Made by a program: the position numbers and the translations under genes. Shown one piece after another: positions 8,473 through 16,923 of a stretch of 64,000 nt of DNA. Numbering within the stretch: position 1 is the first letter of the stretch; each line of letters begins with the position of its first letter. The stretch comes from Treponema socranskii subsp. paredis ATCC 35535. Its GTDB lineage: Bacteria; Spirochaetota; Spirochaetia; Treponematales; Treponemataceae. The stretch covers positions 593,092-657,091 of the forward strand of contig KE332515.1 in the NCBI GenBank assembly GCA_000413015.1, given 5' to 3'. The notes beneath the pieces were generated by a model that saw nothing but the letters and a program-made list of their open reading frames with translations, was not told the origin of the DNA and did no database searches.

Positions 8473-9237
8473 ATGAACGGAATTTATTTCAGCGGAACGG
8501 GAAACACAAAATACTGTACGGAAGCGCTCGTAAAAGCGACCGGCGGCAAAGCTTGCAGCATGGAATCGTGCGAAGCGCTTGAAGTTTTACGCGCGTCGGA
8601 TGAAATCGCGCTCGGCTATCCGATTTATTTCAGCGACATCCCGCGTATCGTAAAAGCGTTCATTACGGAACACGCCGCTATGTTCCGCGGAAAACGGGTT
8701 TTTATTATCGCGACGATGGGCCTTTTCAGCGGAGACGGCGCGGGGCTTGCGGCCAGGCTGCTTCGAAAATGCGGAGCCGCCGTTACGGGAGGCTTACACC
8801 TTCGTATGCCGGACTGTATCGCCGATGTAAAGCTCTTGAAAAAAACGCCGGAAGAAAACCGGGCGCTCATAGCGGCGGCACAAAAAAAAATTGCACAGGC
8901 AGCGGATGCCATAAAACGCGGAATCTATCCGAAAGACGGCTTATCGTTCTTTCACAGAATCGCAGGTTTATTCGGCCAGCGCCTGTGGTTTAAAATGCAT
9001 GCGAAAAAATTGTGCGAACGGCTTAAAATCCGAACGGAACGCTGCATCGGCTGCGGCATATGCGCGGCACATTGCCCTTCAAAATCATTATATATCGAAA
9101 ACAATAAAGCCGTATTCCATCCCGGAAACTGCACGATATGCTATCGATGCATAAACAACTGCCCCGCAAAGGCGATTACGCTTATCGGTACGGACGTATT
9201 CGAACAGTGCCGCTTTGAAAATTATGCAGCGCAATAA
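8473..9237 (+). CDS. EFR1-type flavodoxin/ferredoxin fusion protein
   Basis: A 254-aa cytoplasmic electron carrier with an N-terminal flavodoxin-like domain (FSGTGNT at 6-12, the FMN phosphate loop, and GYPIYFSDIPRIV) and a C-terminal bacterial-type 2[4Fe-4S] ferredoxin. Both clusters are intact: Cys191, 194, 197, 201 and Cys220, 223, 226, 230. This is the EFR1 family architecture. GGAGG precedes the ATG. It lies 28 nt after the TetR gene and 12 nt before the DUF2141 gene. It probably moves electrons to an unknown partner under TetR control. Confidence 0.9.
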   Translation: MNGIYFSGTGNTKYCTEALVKATGGKACSMESCEALEVLRASDEIALGYPIYFSDIPRIVKAFITEHAAMFRGKRVFIIATMGLFSGDGAGLAARLLRKCGAAVTGGLHLRMPDCIADVKLLKKTPEENRALIAAAQKKIAQAADAIKRGIYPKDGLSFFHRIAGLFGQRLWFKMHAKKLCERLKIRTERCIGCGICAAHCPSKSLYIENNKAVFHPGNCTICYRCINNCPAKAITLIGTDVFEQCRFENYAAQ

Positions 9238-9249
9238 ATAGGAGGCACT

Positions 9250-9696
9250 ATGAAAAAAATACGTACTTTATTTTTCTGTATGATGATTTTCGCTATGCTT
9301 TATTCCTTGTATCCTCAAACGGCGGACGGTGAAGCGCTCTCTGACGTGGAAATCGTCGTTGCCGGCATAAAAAAGAATTCGGGAACGATTGTCATAAGCA
9401 TCCATGATTCGGCTGAAAGTTTTCGTAAACACATTCCGTATCGAAACGTCGAATTGGCGGTGACGGGAGACAAAGCCGTGTATCATATACGGCTTAAAGC
9501 CGGCGACTATGTTTTTTGCGTTTACCACGACGTCAACGAAGACGGAAAATTAAACGCGAATGCGATCGGCATACCGAGAGAGCCGTTTGGCTTCAGCAAC
9601 TACGACGGCAAGGGGCCGCCCGGCAACTTCAAAAAACACAAGATTTTTATAGACGGAGCTGCGGCGGTAAACATCCCGTTGGTAAAAATGAATTAA
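9250..9696 (+). CDS. DUF2141 family exported protein
   Basis: A 148-aa protein with a signal peptide (KKIRTLFFCMMIFAMLYSLY) and a DUF2141 beta-sandwich: VEIVVAGIKKNSGTIVISIHD, then GDYVFCVYHDVNEDGKL with an acidic calcium-loop-like stretch, and GIPREPFGFSN. DUF2141 proteins are periplasmic or surface proteins of unknown function. GGAGG precedes the start. It ends the TetR-EFR1 unit, so the three are probably induced together. The family assignment is good; the function is not known. Confidence 0.88.
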   Translation: MKKIRTLFFCMMIFAMLYSLYPQTADGEALSDVEIVVAGIKKNSGTIVISIHDSAESFRKHIPYRNVELAVTGDKAVYHIRLKAGDYVFCVYHDVNEDGKLNANAIGIPREPFGFSNYDGKGPPGNFKKHKIFIDGAAAVNIPLVKMN

Positions 9697-9704
9697 TCCA
9701 TTAC

Positions 9705-10472
9705 TCACACAAGTTTTCCGATGCGTCCAAGCAGTGCTATTTCTTCTTCCGAAAGTTCGCGCCGGCCGCCCCGCTCAAGGCTTTCATCCAACCGGAGCGC
9801 ACCGATCGCGATGCGTTTCAAATAAACGACTTCGTTTCCGAGCGCGGAAAAGATACGCTTTACTTCGTGAAACTTTCCTTCGTAAATCGTAAGCGTGCAT
9901 TCGTCTTTTTCATCGCCGCTTCCGAGCCATACGAGTTCGGCGCTTTTGCAGTCGGCTTCTTTTTCTCTTCCTTCCGCCGCTATGTGCACGCCTTTCGCGC
10001 ACTCGGAAACATAGGCCGATCCTTCCGCGCTTCGCACTTTCTTTGCCAGGCGCACAAAATACGTTTTTCCGCATTCGCTTTTCGGAGAAGTGATACGGTG
10101 CGTGAGTTCTCCGTCGGTTGTAAGGATGACGAGGCCTTCGGTGTCGCAGTCGAGCCTTCCGATCGTGTGAAGATTGTCTTCGAAAAAAGGCGTACGGTAC
10201 GCGTCGTCAAGCAAATCGAAAACCGTTCGGTGAAGTCCGTCGCGCTTTGCGCACACATATCCCGAAGGCTTGTGCATCATGAGATAGATTTCTTTTCGGA
10301 TTTCGATTTTTTTACCGTCCGCGGCGACGGTATCGTTCTCTTCATCGACACGCATCGATGAGTCGAATACGCTTTTGCCGTTTACCGTTACGGCACCCGA
10401 ACGGAGAAGTTTTTTTACGGAAGAGCGGGACCCCAAGCCTCCGTGCGACAGCAATTTGTCGAGACGGATCAT
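9705..10472 (-). CDS. rsuA: RsuA-family rRNA pseudouridine synthase
   Basis: A 255-aa enzyme with an N-terminal S4 RNA-binding domain (RLDKLLSHGGLGSRSSVKKL, 3-60) and an RsuA/RluE-type catalytic domain. The catalytic motif GRLDCDTEGL is at 105-114, with Asp108 as the nucleophile; LMMHKPSGYVCAKRD is also typical. It converts a uridine to pseudouridine, most likely U516 of 16S rRNA, though sister families modify other sites. It starts 6 nt past the citrate synthase stop and has no clear Shine-Dalgarno, so it is probably translated from the citrate synthase mRNA. Confidence 0.88.
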   Translation of the reverse strand: MIRLDKLLSHGGLGSRSSVKKLLRSGAVTVNGKSVFDSSMRVDEENDTVAADGKKIEIRKEIYLMMHKPSGYVCAKRDGLHRTVFDLLDDAYRTPFFEDNLHTIGRLDCDTEGLVILTTDGELTHRITSPKSECGKTYFVRLAKKVRSAEGSAYVSECAKGVHIAAEGREKEADCKSAELVWLGSGDEKDECTLTIYEGKFHEVKRIFSALGNEVVYLKRIAIGALRLDESLERGGRRELSEEEIALLGRIGKLV

Positions 10473-10478
10473 GAACGA

Positions 10479-11873
10479 TTACTTTACGCGCTTTTCGATA
10501 GGAACGTAGTCGCGCACGTCGCACACGTTTTTGTATGCAGGCCGGTAAATCCTGCCGCCTGCGACGATTTCTTCGATGCGGTGCGCACTCCAGCCGGCGA
10601 TGCGCGAAATCGCAAAGATGGGCGTGTAGAGTTCGCGAGGAATATTGAGCATGGAATACACAAAGCCCGAATAAAAATCGACGTTCGGACAGATTTTTTT
10701 GTCGGCGCCGTGCACTTCGGCGAGAACTTCCGGAGAAATATCCGCAATGAGATTATAGAGCCGGAATTCCGCTTCGCATTTTTTTTCTTTTGCAAGTTTT
10801 GCCGCCCGCTCGCGAAGGAGTACCGCTCTCGGATCGTTGATCGTGTACACCGCATGTCCCATACCGTAAATCAAACCCGTGCGGTCGAACGCTTCTCTCT
10901 TTGCAATTTTAATTAAATAATCGCGAATCTGCTTTTCGCTCGTCCAATCATTGACATGGGATTTGATGTCGTCCATCATTTCCATAACCTGGATATTCGC
11001 TCCTCCGTGTCGATGTCCCTTGAGCGAACCGATAGCCGCGGCGATCGCCGAATAGGTATCGGTGTCGGCGGATGAAACGACGTGCACCGTCAAACTCGAA
11101 TTGTTTCCGCCGCCGTGTTCGGCGTGCAAAATGAGGGCGAGGTCGAGGATTTCCGCTTCAAGGCGGGAATAGTTTTTATCCGGACGAATGAGGCGCAAAA
11201 AATTTTCCGCAGTCGAAAGCTCGGGCAGCGGATTGTGGATATACATGCTCTTGTCGTCGTAAAAGCGCCGCTTTGCCTGATACGCGTAGGCGGCAAGCGT
11301 CGAAAAGCGCGAAATAAGTTCGATACATTGTTTGAGTACGTTTGCAATATCCCGTCCCTCAGGATCGGTATCGTACGAATAACTTGCAAGCACACCGCGC
11401 GCCATTTTGTTCATAATATCGCTCGACGGCGCTTTCATGATCATATCTTCCGTAAAATTCGGCGGAAGGTTTCGGCGAAGTCCCAAAAACCGTGTAAAAT
11501 CATCGAGCTGCTTTTGCGTCGGAAGCTCTCCGAAAAGAAGGAGATAGACGCACTGCTCATAACCGAACTGTTTCGTGCGCTCGGCATCTTTTACAAGGGA
11601 TACGACATCGTAGCCGCGGTAAAAAAGCTTTCCGGCAATCGGCGTCTTTTCACCGTTTATCATATCGTAACCGACGACATCTCCGATGCGCGTAAGCCCG
11701 ACGAGCACGCCCGTTCCGTTCGCATAGCGCAGCCCGCGCTTTACGTCATACTTCGTATATAAAGCGGGAGAAATCGAATCGTTGCGCAGAGCAAGCACCG
11801 AAAGCTTTTTTAAAAATGCGTTTTGAATCTGTTCTTTCGTCATACATAACCCGCTATAAAAATATGCGCGCAT
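10479..11873 (-). CDS. gltA: Citrate synthase
   Basis: About 460 aa of the citrate/2-methylcitrate synthase family, condensing oxaloacetate with acetyl-CoA. Motifs include the first active-site His in LILHAEHGGGNNSS, GSLKGHRHGGANIQV with the second, and YGMGHAVYTINDPRA; a conserved Asp lies in the C-terminal DFYSG. Treponemes generally lack a full TCA cycle, so it may serve glutamate supply. AAAGGAGAA lies only 2 nt before the ATG at 11873; an internal start at 11843 (MTKEQIQ) is a real alternative. Citrate versus methylcitrate specificity cannot be read. Confidence 0.9.
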   Translation of the reverse strand: MRAYFYSGLCMTKEQIQNAFLKKLSVLALRNDSISPALYTKYDVKRGLRYANGTGVLVGLTRIGDVVGYDMINGEKTPIAGKLFYRGYDVVSLVKDAERTKQFGYEQCVYLLLFGELPTQKQLDDFTRFLGLRRNLPPNFTEDMIMKAPSSDIMNKMARGVLASYSYDTDPEGRDIANVLKQCIELISRFSTLAAYAYQAKRRFYDDKSMYIHNPLPELSTAENFLRLIRPDKNYSRLEAEILDLALILHAEHGGGNNSSLTVHVVSSADTDTYSAIAAAIGSLKGHRHGGANIQVMEMMDDIKSHVNDWTSEKQIRDYLIKIAKREAFDRTGLIYGMGHAVYTINDPRAVLLRERAAKLAKEKKCEAEFRLYNLIADISPEVLAEVHGADKKICPNVDFYSGFVYSMLNIPRELYTPIFAISRIAGWSAHRIEEIVAGGRIYRPAYKNVCDVRDYVPIEKRVK

Positions 11874-11947
11874 TTCTCCTTTGAAGCTTTACGGAAAACT
11901 TGCCGCCGCGTATAAAGGAAGAGCGATGCGCGATAAAAAGTGTTTTT

Positions 11948-11976
11948 ATTATACAGATTTTTTGCCGCCGCGGCAA
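11948..11976 (-). promoter_or_regulatory. Citrate synthase promoter
   Basis: Read on the minus strand: TTGCCG (11976-11971), 17 nt and a perfect TATAAT (11953-11948). Transcription would start near 11941, leaving a leader of about 70 nt. Confidence 0.6.
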
Positions 11977-12009
11977 CGGCAAGAGCGGGATTTTTTAAAA
12001 CTCACTTGG

Positions 12010-12031
12010 TTTTTCGACAGCCATCGAGTTT
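12010..12031 (-). repeat. Intergenic repeat element, copy 1
   Basis: The minus strand reads AAACTCG, two bases, then GGCTGTCGAAAAA. The same arrangement (7 bp, 3 bp, 13 bp) recurs on the plus strand at 47479-47501, in another intergenic space. Two copies in 64 kb of non-coding sequence suggest a dispersed repeat. Confidence 0.45.
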
Positions 12032-12067
12032 AAAAATCAAGTTTTTAGGCGGCCGTAAACGTACGCA

Positions 12068-12096
12068 TTGCTCAAACGGCATAAAATCGCTACAAT
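12068..12096 (+). promoter_or_regulatory. asnS promoter, leaderless type
   Basis: TTGCTC (12068-12073), 17 nt, TACAAT (12091-12096), then 7 nt to the asnS ATG. No Shine-Dalgarno. The spacer contains CGGCATAAAATCGC, also present in the promoter of the GNAT gene at 27340-27353. Confidence 0.55.
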
Positions 12097-12103
12097 CATA
12101 CGC

Positions 12104-13555
12104 ATGAAACCGACACTCATAAAAGATCTGCTTGCATCAAAGCCCGACGGAAAAACCGTCACGGTGTGCGGTTGGGTGAGAACCGTGCGCGATTCGAAAA
12201 ACCTCGTATTCATTCAAGTAAACGACGGCAGCTCGTTCGCATCGATCCAGCTGACTTTCGACCGTACCGCCCCTTCTTCCGCAGCCGATGTGAAGTCAAT
12301 AGAAGAAAACCTCGCAAAAGCGAATACCGGCGCTTCGGTACGTGCCGAAGGACTCCTCGTTCCCTCCCCCGCGTCGGGACAGGCGGTCGAAGTAACGCTC
12401 GAAAAGCTCACCGTCTTAGGCGAATGTCCGAGCGAATCCTACCCGCTTCAAAAAAATAAAATGTCCATGGAATACCTCCGCGAAAACGCTCACCTCAGAG
12501 CGCGGACAAATACCTTCGGTGCCGTGTTCCGTATGCGCAATCAGATGGCCTTCGCCGTTCACTCATTTTTTCAGGAAAACGGCTTCCAATATATCAACGC
12601 GCCGATCATCACGTGCAGCGACGCCGAAGGCGCGGGTGAAATGTTTCAAGTGACGACGCTGTCGCTTGAAAAAATCGCGGAGATCGGTGTGAAAGCGGGG
12701 AATGCCGGCAAAAAGGTTGAAAGCGCTTCATCCCTCGTCGACTATTCGAAAGATTTTTTCGGTAAAAAAGCGAGTCTCACGGTAAGCGGTCAGCTCGAAG
12801 CGGAAACGCTTGCGACCGCTCTTTCGCGCGTGTACACATTCGGACCGACATTCCGCGCCGAAAATTCGAACACGCCGCGGCACTTGTCCGAATTCTGGAT
12901 GATAGAACCCGAAATGGCCTTTTTCGATTTGGACGACGATATGGATTTGGCCGAAAGCTTTATCCAATACCTTTTGCGCTGGGCGCTTGCGAAGTGCCGA
13001 AGCGATTTGGAATTCTTCGACAAACGCATCCAAAACGGTCTCATCGCAATGCTCGAACACGTCGCCGAAACGCCGTTTAAGCGGGTTTCATATACCGAAG
13101 CGATCGAAGCGCTCGAAAAACACGCCGATAAATTCGAATACAAGCCGTTTTGGGGCTGTGATATTCAAACCGAACACGAGCGCTACCTCACCGAGCAAAT
13201 CTACAAATGCCCCGTCATGGTCTACAATTATCCGAAAGCGATCAAAGCTTTTTATATGAAGCAAAACGACGACGGCAAAACGGTAAAAGCCCTCGACGTC
13301 CTCGTTCCGGGCATCGGCGAAATAATCGGCGGAAGCGAGCGCGAAGAAAACTACGATAAATTGCTGGCGGCATGCAATGAGCGCGCTATGGACATGTCCA
13401 ATTATACGTGGTATCTCGATTTGCGCAGATTCGGTACGGTACCGCATTCCGGATTCGGTCTCGGATTCGAGCGCCTCCTCCGCTACGTTACCGGTATGTC
13501 GAATCTCCGCGACGTTATCCCCTACCCGCGCGCGCCGAAACTGGCGGATTTTTAA
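12104..13555 (+). CDS. asnS: Asparaginyl-tRNA synthetase
   Basis: A 483-aa class IIb aminoacyl-tRNA synthetase charging tRNA-Asn. The N-terminal OB anticodon-binding domain starts TVTVCGWVRTVRDSKNLVFI. Class II motif 2 is in FGPTFRAENSNTPRHLSEFWMIEPEM, and motif 3 is GFGLGFERLLRYVTGM near the end. The ATG at 12104 (MKPTLIKDLL) fits family N-termini; a frame open from 12068 would run back through the promoter. Full length for AsnRS, so tRNA-Asn need not be made by transamidation. Confidence 0.96.
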   Translation: MKPTLIKDLLASKPDGKTVTVCGWVRTVRDSKNLVFIQVNDGSSFASIQLTFDRTAPSSAADVKSIEENLAKANTGASVRAEGLLVPSPASGQAVEVTLEKLTVLGECPSESYPLQKNKMSMEYLRENAHLRARTNTFGAVFRMRNQMAFAVHSFFQENGFQYINAPIITCSDAEGAGEMFQVTTLSLEKIAEIGVKAGNAGKKVESASSLVDYSKDFFGKKASLTVSGQLEAETLATALSRVYTFGPTFRAENSNTPRHLSEFWMIEPEMAFFDLDDDMDLAESFIQYLLRWALAKCRSDLEFFDKRIQNGLIAMLEHVAETPFKRVSYTEAIEALEKHADKFEYKPFWGCDIQTEHERYLTEQIYKCPVMVYNYPKAIKAFYMKQNDDGKTVKALDVLVPGIGEIIGGSEREENYDKLLAACNERAMDMSNYTWYLDLRRFGTVPHSGFGLGFERLLRYVTGMSNLRDVIPYPRAPKLADF

Positions 13556-13564
13556 AAAGCGCGC

Positions 13565-13570
13565 TATAAT
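13565..13570 (+). promoter_or_regulatory. TATAAT box just before the YihY-cNMP gene
   Basis: A perfect TATAAT ends 9 nt before the ATG (6 nt before an in-frame TTG). No Shine-Dalgarno is present. The -35 match is poor (CTGGCG with an 18-nt spacer), so this is a weaker member of the leaderless set. Confidence 0.4.
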
Positions 13571-13579
13571 AAGCCGTTG

Positions 13580-14878
13580 ATGGAAAGGCGGCACAAAAAG
13601 CGCTCCGCAAAAAATACGGTCGGCGCGCTCATCTATTTGACGGCATCGTTTTACGCGCGGAACAATCTCTACACGTGCGCGGCGGCGTGTACGTTCGGTT
13701 TTCTCTTTTCATTTATACCGATCGTAATGACGGTACTCACAATCCTCGTGCGCATCATCCACGCGTCGCCGGAAATCATCGCTTCGGTTTTGTCGCGCAT
13801 TTCCGAATACAAAACGATGTTCGATGCCGAATCCTTTATACGAGCGCTTTCGAAAATGAAAACGTTCGGCTGGATCGAATTCGTACTCGCGCTCTTTATC
13901 GTACTCATGGCAAGAAAATCTTTCGCCGCGGTCATGCAGGGTATGCAGCGCATCTTTCACAAAAAAATAAAATCCCGCGCGCTTTTCAATCATGCACTCA
14001 TCGTCATCGGCGAACTCTCTCTCATCTTCATCGCTACGGTAATCATACTCGCGGTTTTTACACTGAGAAATTTTTTTATGCTTTCACCGCTGTCATCGCT
14101 GCCCGCAGATCTTCCGGCAAAGCTCGGCATTTTATCCGGTACTTTTATCACATCATCCGAGTTCGCCCTCATATTTATCATCGTACTGCTCGCTTACCGT
14201 TATGCGTCGGAAACGAAACCGAACGTAAAACTCTGCGCAGCTTGTTCCGCACTGTGCACGCTTTCGTTTTTTGCGGCGGCAAAATTGACGAACGAATTCC
14301 TCAATATCGCAAATTACAATATCATCTACGGCGTGCTCGGCGGACTTATGGTTTTTCTGCTTCAAACGTATATTTTTTTTACGCTGTTTTTTATCTTCGC
14401 ACAAGTAATCTATATCGTACAGTTTTTCGATCCTCTCGTTTTGAGCGAATTGTATCTCCTGCCCGGCCGCGACGACACGAAACTCAATTCGATCATAAAG
14501 CGCATACTGTTCATAAGACCCTCATCCGTCATGAACGAAGGCAACGTCGAAAATTATAAAGCGGGCGCGATCATCTACTCGAAAAACGAGCGCTCCGACG
14601 ATTCCTACTATGTCGTCAGCGGAGCGGTACGCATCAACAGAAACGGAAATCTTTCATACTGCGATACGGGTTCTTTTTTCGGTGAAGAGACTTGTATACT
14701 CGATCAAGTGCGCACGTCCGAAGCGAAAGCGGAAACCGACTGCAAATTGATGAAGATTTCGGCAGATGAGTTTCGAAGCCTCCTCGAAATAAACCACAAA
14801 ACGGCCGAAAAAGCCCTGTCGCATATCTCCGAATATGTTTCGCACGTTTATGGACGAACGGAAACTTTCCTGTTATAA
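13580..14878 (+). CDS. YihY/BrkB-family membrane protein fused to a cNMP-binding domain
   Basis: A 432-aa protein. Residues about 30-300 are a YihY/BrkB (formerly RNase BN) integral membrane domain with about six hydrophobic helices (e.g. [15 protein letters not shown]). Residues about 310-425 form a cyclic-nucleotide-binding fold: [22 protein letters not shown], then [21 protein letters not shown], which matches the phosphate-binding cassette pattern (GE..L....R..). YihY function is unclear; the fused domain suggests nucleotide gating or sensing. The start is ATG 13580; a TTG at 13577 sits 6 nt past a TATAAT box. It lies between asnS and pyrG. Confidence 0.85.
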   Translation: MERRHKKRSAKNTVGALIYLTASFYARNNLYTCAAACTFGFLFSFIPIVMTVLTILVRIIHASPEIIASVLSRISEYKTMFDAESFIRALSKMKTFGWIEFVLALFIVLMARKSFAAVMQGMQRIFHKKIKSRALFNHALIVIGELSLIFIATVIILAVFTLRNFFMLSPLSSLPADLPAKLGILSGTFITSSEFALIFIIVLLAYRYASETKPNVKLCAACSALCTLSFFAAAKLTNEFLNIANYNIIYGVLGGLMVFLLQTYIFFTLFFIFAQVIYIVQFFDPLVLSELYLLPGRDDTKLNSIIKRILFIRPSSVMNEGNVENYKAGAIIYSKNERSDDSYYVVSGAVRINRNGNLSYCDTGSFFGEETCILDQVRTSEAKAETDCKLMKISADEFRSLLEINHKTAEKALSHISEYVSHVYGRTETFLL

Positions 14879-14879
14879 T
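14851..14879 (+). promoter_or_regulatory. pyrG promoter, leaderless type
   Basis: TGGACG (14851-14856), 17 nt, TATAAT (14874-14879), then 7 nt (all A/T) to the pyrG ATG at 14887. The promoter lies inside the 3' end of the preceding gene. No Shine-Dalgarno fits. Confidence 0.65.
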
Positions 14880-14886
14880 AATAAAA

Positions 14887-16500
14887 ATGGCTAAGTATAT
14901 ATTCATCACCGGCGGAGTCGTTTCGGGACTCGGCAAAGGCATCGCAGCGGCATCTATCGGACTCATCTTAAAAAGCCGAGGATATAAAGTCGTCAATCAA
15001 AAATTCGACCCGTATTTGAACATCGATCCGGGAACGATGAATCCCTACCAGCACGGTGAAGTTTTCGTCACCGACGACGGAGCGGAAACCGATCTCGACT
15101 TGGGTCACTACGAGCGCTTTACCGACGCCTCGCTTTCCCAATCGTCGAACACGACCGCAGGCCGCGTCTATCTCGCAGTCTTGAACAAAGAAAGAGAAGG
15201 CGGATTTCACGGCGGTACGGTACAGGTCATTCCGAACATCACCGAAGAGATCCTCCGCCGTATGATGCTTTCGACGGAAGAAACGAAAGCCGACGTCATC
15301 ATTACCGAAATCGGCGGCACCGTCGGCGACATAGAATCGCTGCCGTTTATGGAAGCGATCCGCCAGATGAAATACAAAGTCGGCGAAGAAAACTGCTGCT
15401 ACATCCACTTGACGCTCGTGCCCTATATAAAAAAACCGCAGGAACTCAAAACGAAGCCGACGCAGCATTCGGTAAAAGAACTGCAGGAACTCGGCATCCA
15501 GCCGGACATCATCATGCTCCGTACCGAAGAACCGATCGATACGGCAACCCGCGAACGGCTCGCATCTTTTTGCAACGTCGACACGAGCCACGTTATTCAA
15601 AACCTCACCGCGAGATCCATCTACGAAGTGCCGCTGCAAATGGAAAACGAAGGACTCGGCAAAGCGGTGTGCGAAGCGCTTTCTCTAAAAAATACGGCGC
15701 CCGATTTTGCCGATTGGCAAAAGATGGTCGACAAATTCAATAACCCGAAACACAAAGTGACCATAGCGCTCGTCGGAAAATACGTCGAACTGCACGACGC
15801 CTACCTCTCGGTCGCGGAATCGCTCGTGCACGGAGGCATCCATAACGAAGCGGACGTAACGATCCATTGGATCGGATCCGAAACGCTCCCCGACGATAAA
15901 ACCGCTCTTGCGCGTTTAAAAGCGGCGGACGGCATCATCATCCCCGGCGGCTTCGGCGGCCGCGGTATCGAAGGCATGGTCTACGCCGCAAAGTATGCGA
16001 GGACTCACAAAGTGCCCTACTTCGGTGTATGCCTCGGCATGCAGATCCAAGTCATCGAATACGCGAGGAACGTACTCGGCTTAAAAAATGCGAACTCTTC
16101 GGAGATGGATAAATCGACGAGCGATCCCGTCATCGATTTGATGCCCGACCAAAACGGAAAAATACTCGGAGGTACGCTCCGTCTCGGAAAATACGAATGC
16201 AAAATAAGGCCCGGTACGCTTGCCGAAAAAGCATACGGCGCCGAACGGATTTGGGAACGTCACCGTCACCGCTACGAATTCAACAATGCCTACCGCGACA
16301 GATTGATACAAGCGGGTCTCATCATTTCGGGTGTAAACCCCGAACGCGATTTGGTTGAAATATGCGAAGCGCCCGATCACCCGTGGATGCTCGGCGTACA
16401 GTTCCACCCGGAATTCAAAAGCCGCCCGAACAGAGCGGGTCCGCTCTTCCGCGAATTTATTAAAGCGGCGTGCGATTACGCCGAAAAAACAAAAAAATAA
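14887..16500 (+). CDS. pyrG: CTP synthase
   Basis: A 537-aa enzyme converting UTP to CTP with ATP and glutamine. The N-terminal synthetase domain begins [17 protein letters not shown] (P-loop-like) and has [20 protein letters not shown] and the [12 protein letters not shown]-type segment. The C-terminal class I glutamine amidotransferase has its nucleophile Cys382 in [10 protein letters not shown] and the His/Glu pair in GVQFHPEF. Length matches the family. Translation appears to start from a leaderless transcript. Confidence 0.98.
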   Translation: MAKYIFITGGVVSGLGKGIAAASIGLILKSRGYKVVNQKFDPYLNIDPGTMNPYQHGEVFVTDDGAETDLDLGHYERFTDASLSQSSNTTAGRVYLAVLNKEREGGFHGGTVQVIPNITEEILRRMMLSTEETKADVIITEIGGTVGDIESLPFMEAIRQMKYKVGEENCCYIHLTLVPYIKKPQELKTKPTQHSVKELQELGIQPDIIMLRTEEPIDTATRERLASFCNVDTSHVIQNLTARSIYEVPLQMENEGLGKAVCEALSLKNTAPDFADWQKMVDKFNNPKHKVTIALVGKYVELHDAYLSVAESLVHGGIHNEADVTIHWIGSETLPDDKTALARLKAADGIIIPGGFGGRGIEGMVYAAKYARTHKVPYFGVCLGMQIQVIEYARNVLGLKNANSSEMDKSTSDPVIDLMPDQNGKILGGTLRLGKYECKIRPGTLAEKAYGAERIWERHRHRYEFNNAYRDRLIQAGLIISGVNPERDLVEICEAPDHPWMLGVQFHPEFKSRPNRAGPLFREFIKAACDYAEKTKK

Positions 16501-16751
16501 CGGCGGAAACGGACACGGGGAAAGCGCTTCGGACAAAATCGTTTTGCCGCCGTAAAAAAAACGCGGTAAAACGATTCACGCATTATTAATTAATAATATT
16601 TTATCAAAAAATTATCATAACAATAAAAAAGAACAAAAAACAATTTTAAAATCAATACGATAATCGGCGTATAACCTTCACGGTTGAACGTTGTTATAAA
16701 AGCGTACGGCGTTTTGCAGCGCATATTGCGAAATACGGTTTTTCGCAAATA

Positions 16752-16780
16752 TTGACTTACTTACAGCCGTGTGCTATTCT
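16752..16780 (+). promoter_or_regulatory. Promoter of the SUMF1/ABC transporter operon
   Basis: TTGACT (16752-16757), 17 nt, TATTCT (16775-16780). It gives a leader of about 137 nt before the ATG at 16924, which has a conventional ribosome binding site (TAGGAG). Confidence 0.6.
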
Positions 16781-16857
16781 TTATTGGTTTCGTATGTAAA
16801 GCGCATCGCTTTCCACACGATGAATACCGATAACGGATAAAACGGAATTTGACATTT

Positions 16858-16888
16858 TTGTTAAATTTATTTTATTGTTAAATTTATT
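16858..16888 (+). repeat. 14-bp direct repeat in the operon leader
   Basis: TTGTTAAATTTATT occurs at 16858-16871 and 16875-16888 (17-bp period, under two helical turns). It lies about 35-65 bp upstream of the start codon and may be a regulator site. No matching regulator is encoded nearby. Confidence 0.6.
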
Positions 16889-16923
16889 ATGATTGACGGA
16901 TAATAAATTTTAGGAGATCAAGT

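Larger units (their letters stand above)
16501..16923 (+). other. Intergenic region, 423 bp, AT-rich
   Basis: No coding frame is supported. A pyrG-proximal palindrome (ACGGCGG near 16500-16506 with CCGCCGT at 16547-16553, enclosing CAAAA-TCG-TTTTG) may help end transcription but lacks a T tract. An AT-rich stretch (about 16580-16660) follows, then a strong promoter and a tandem repeat described separately. Confidence 0.6.

Noticed and set aside
16499-16560. Standard intrinsic terminator after pyrG
   Set aside because: A GC palindrome exists but it is followed by A, not T, so it would work only on the other strand, where there is no gene to stop.
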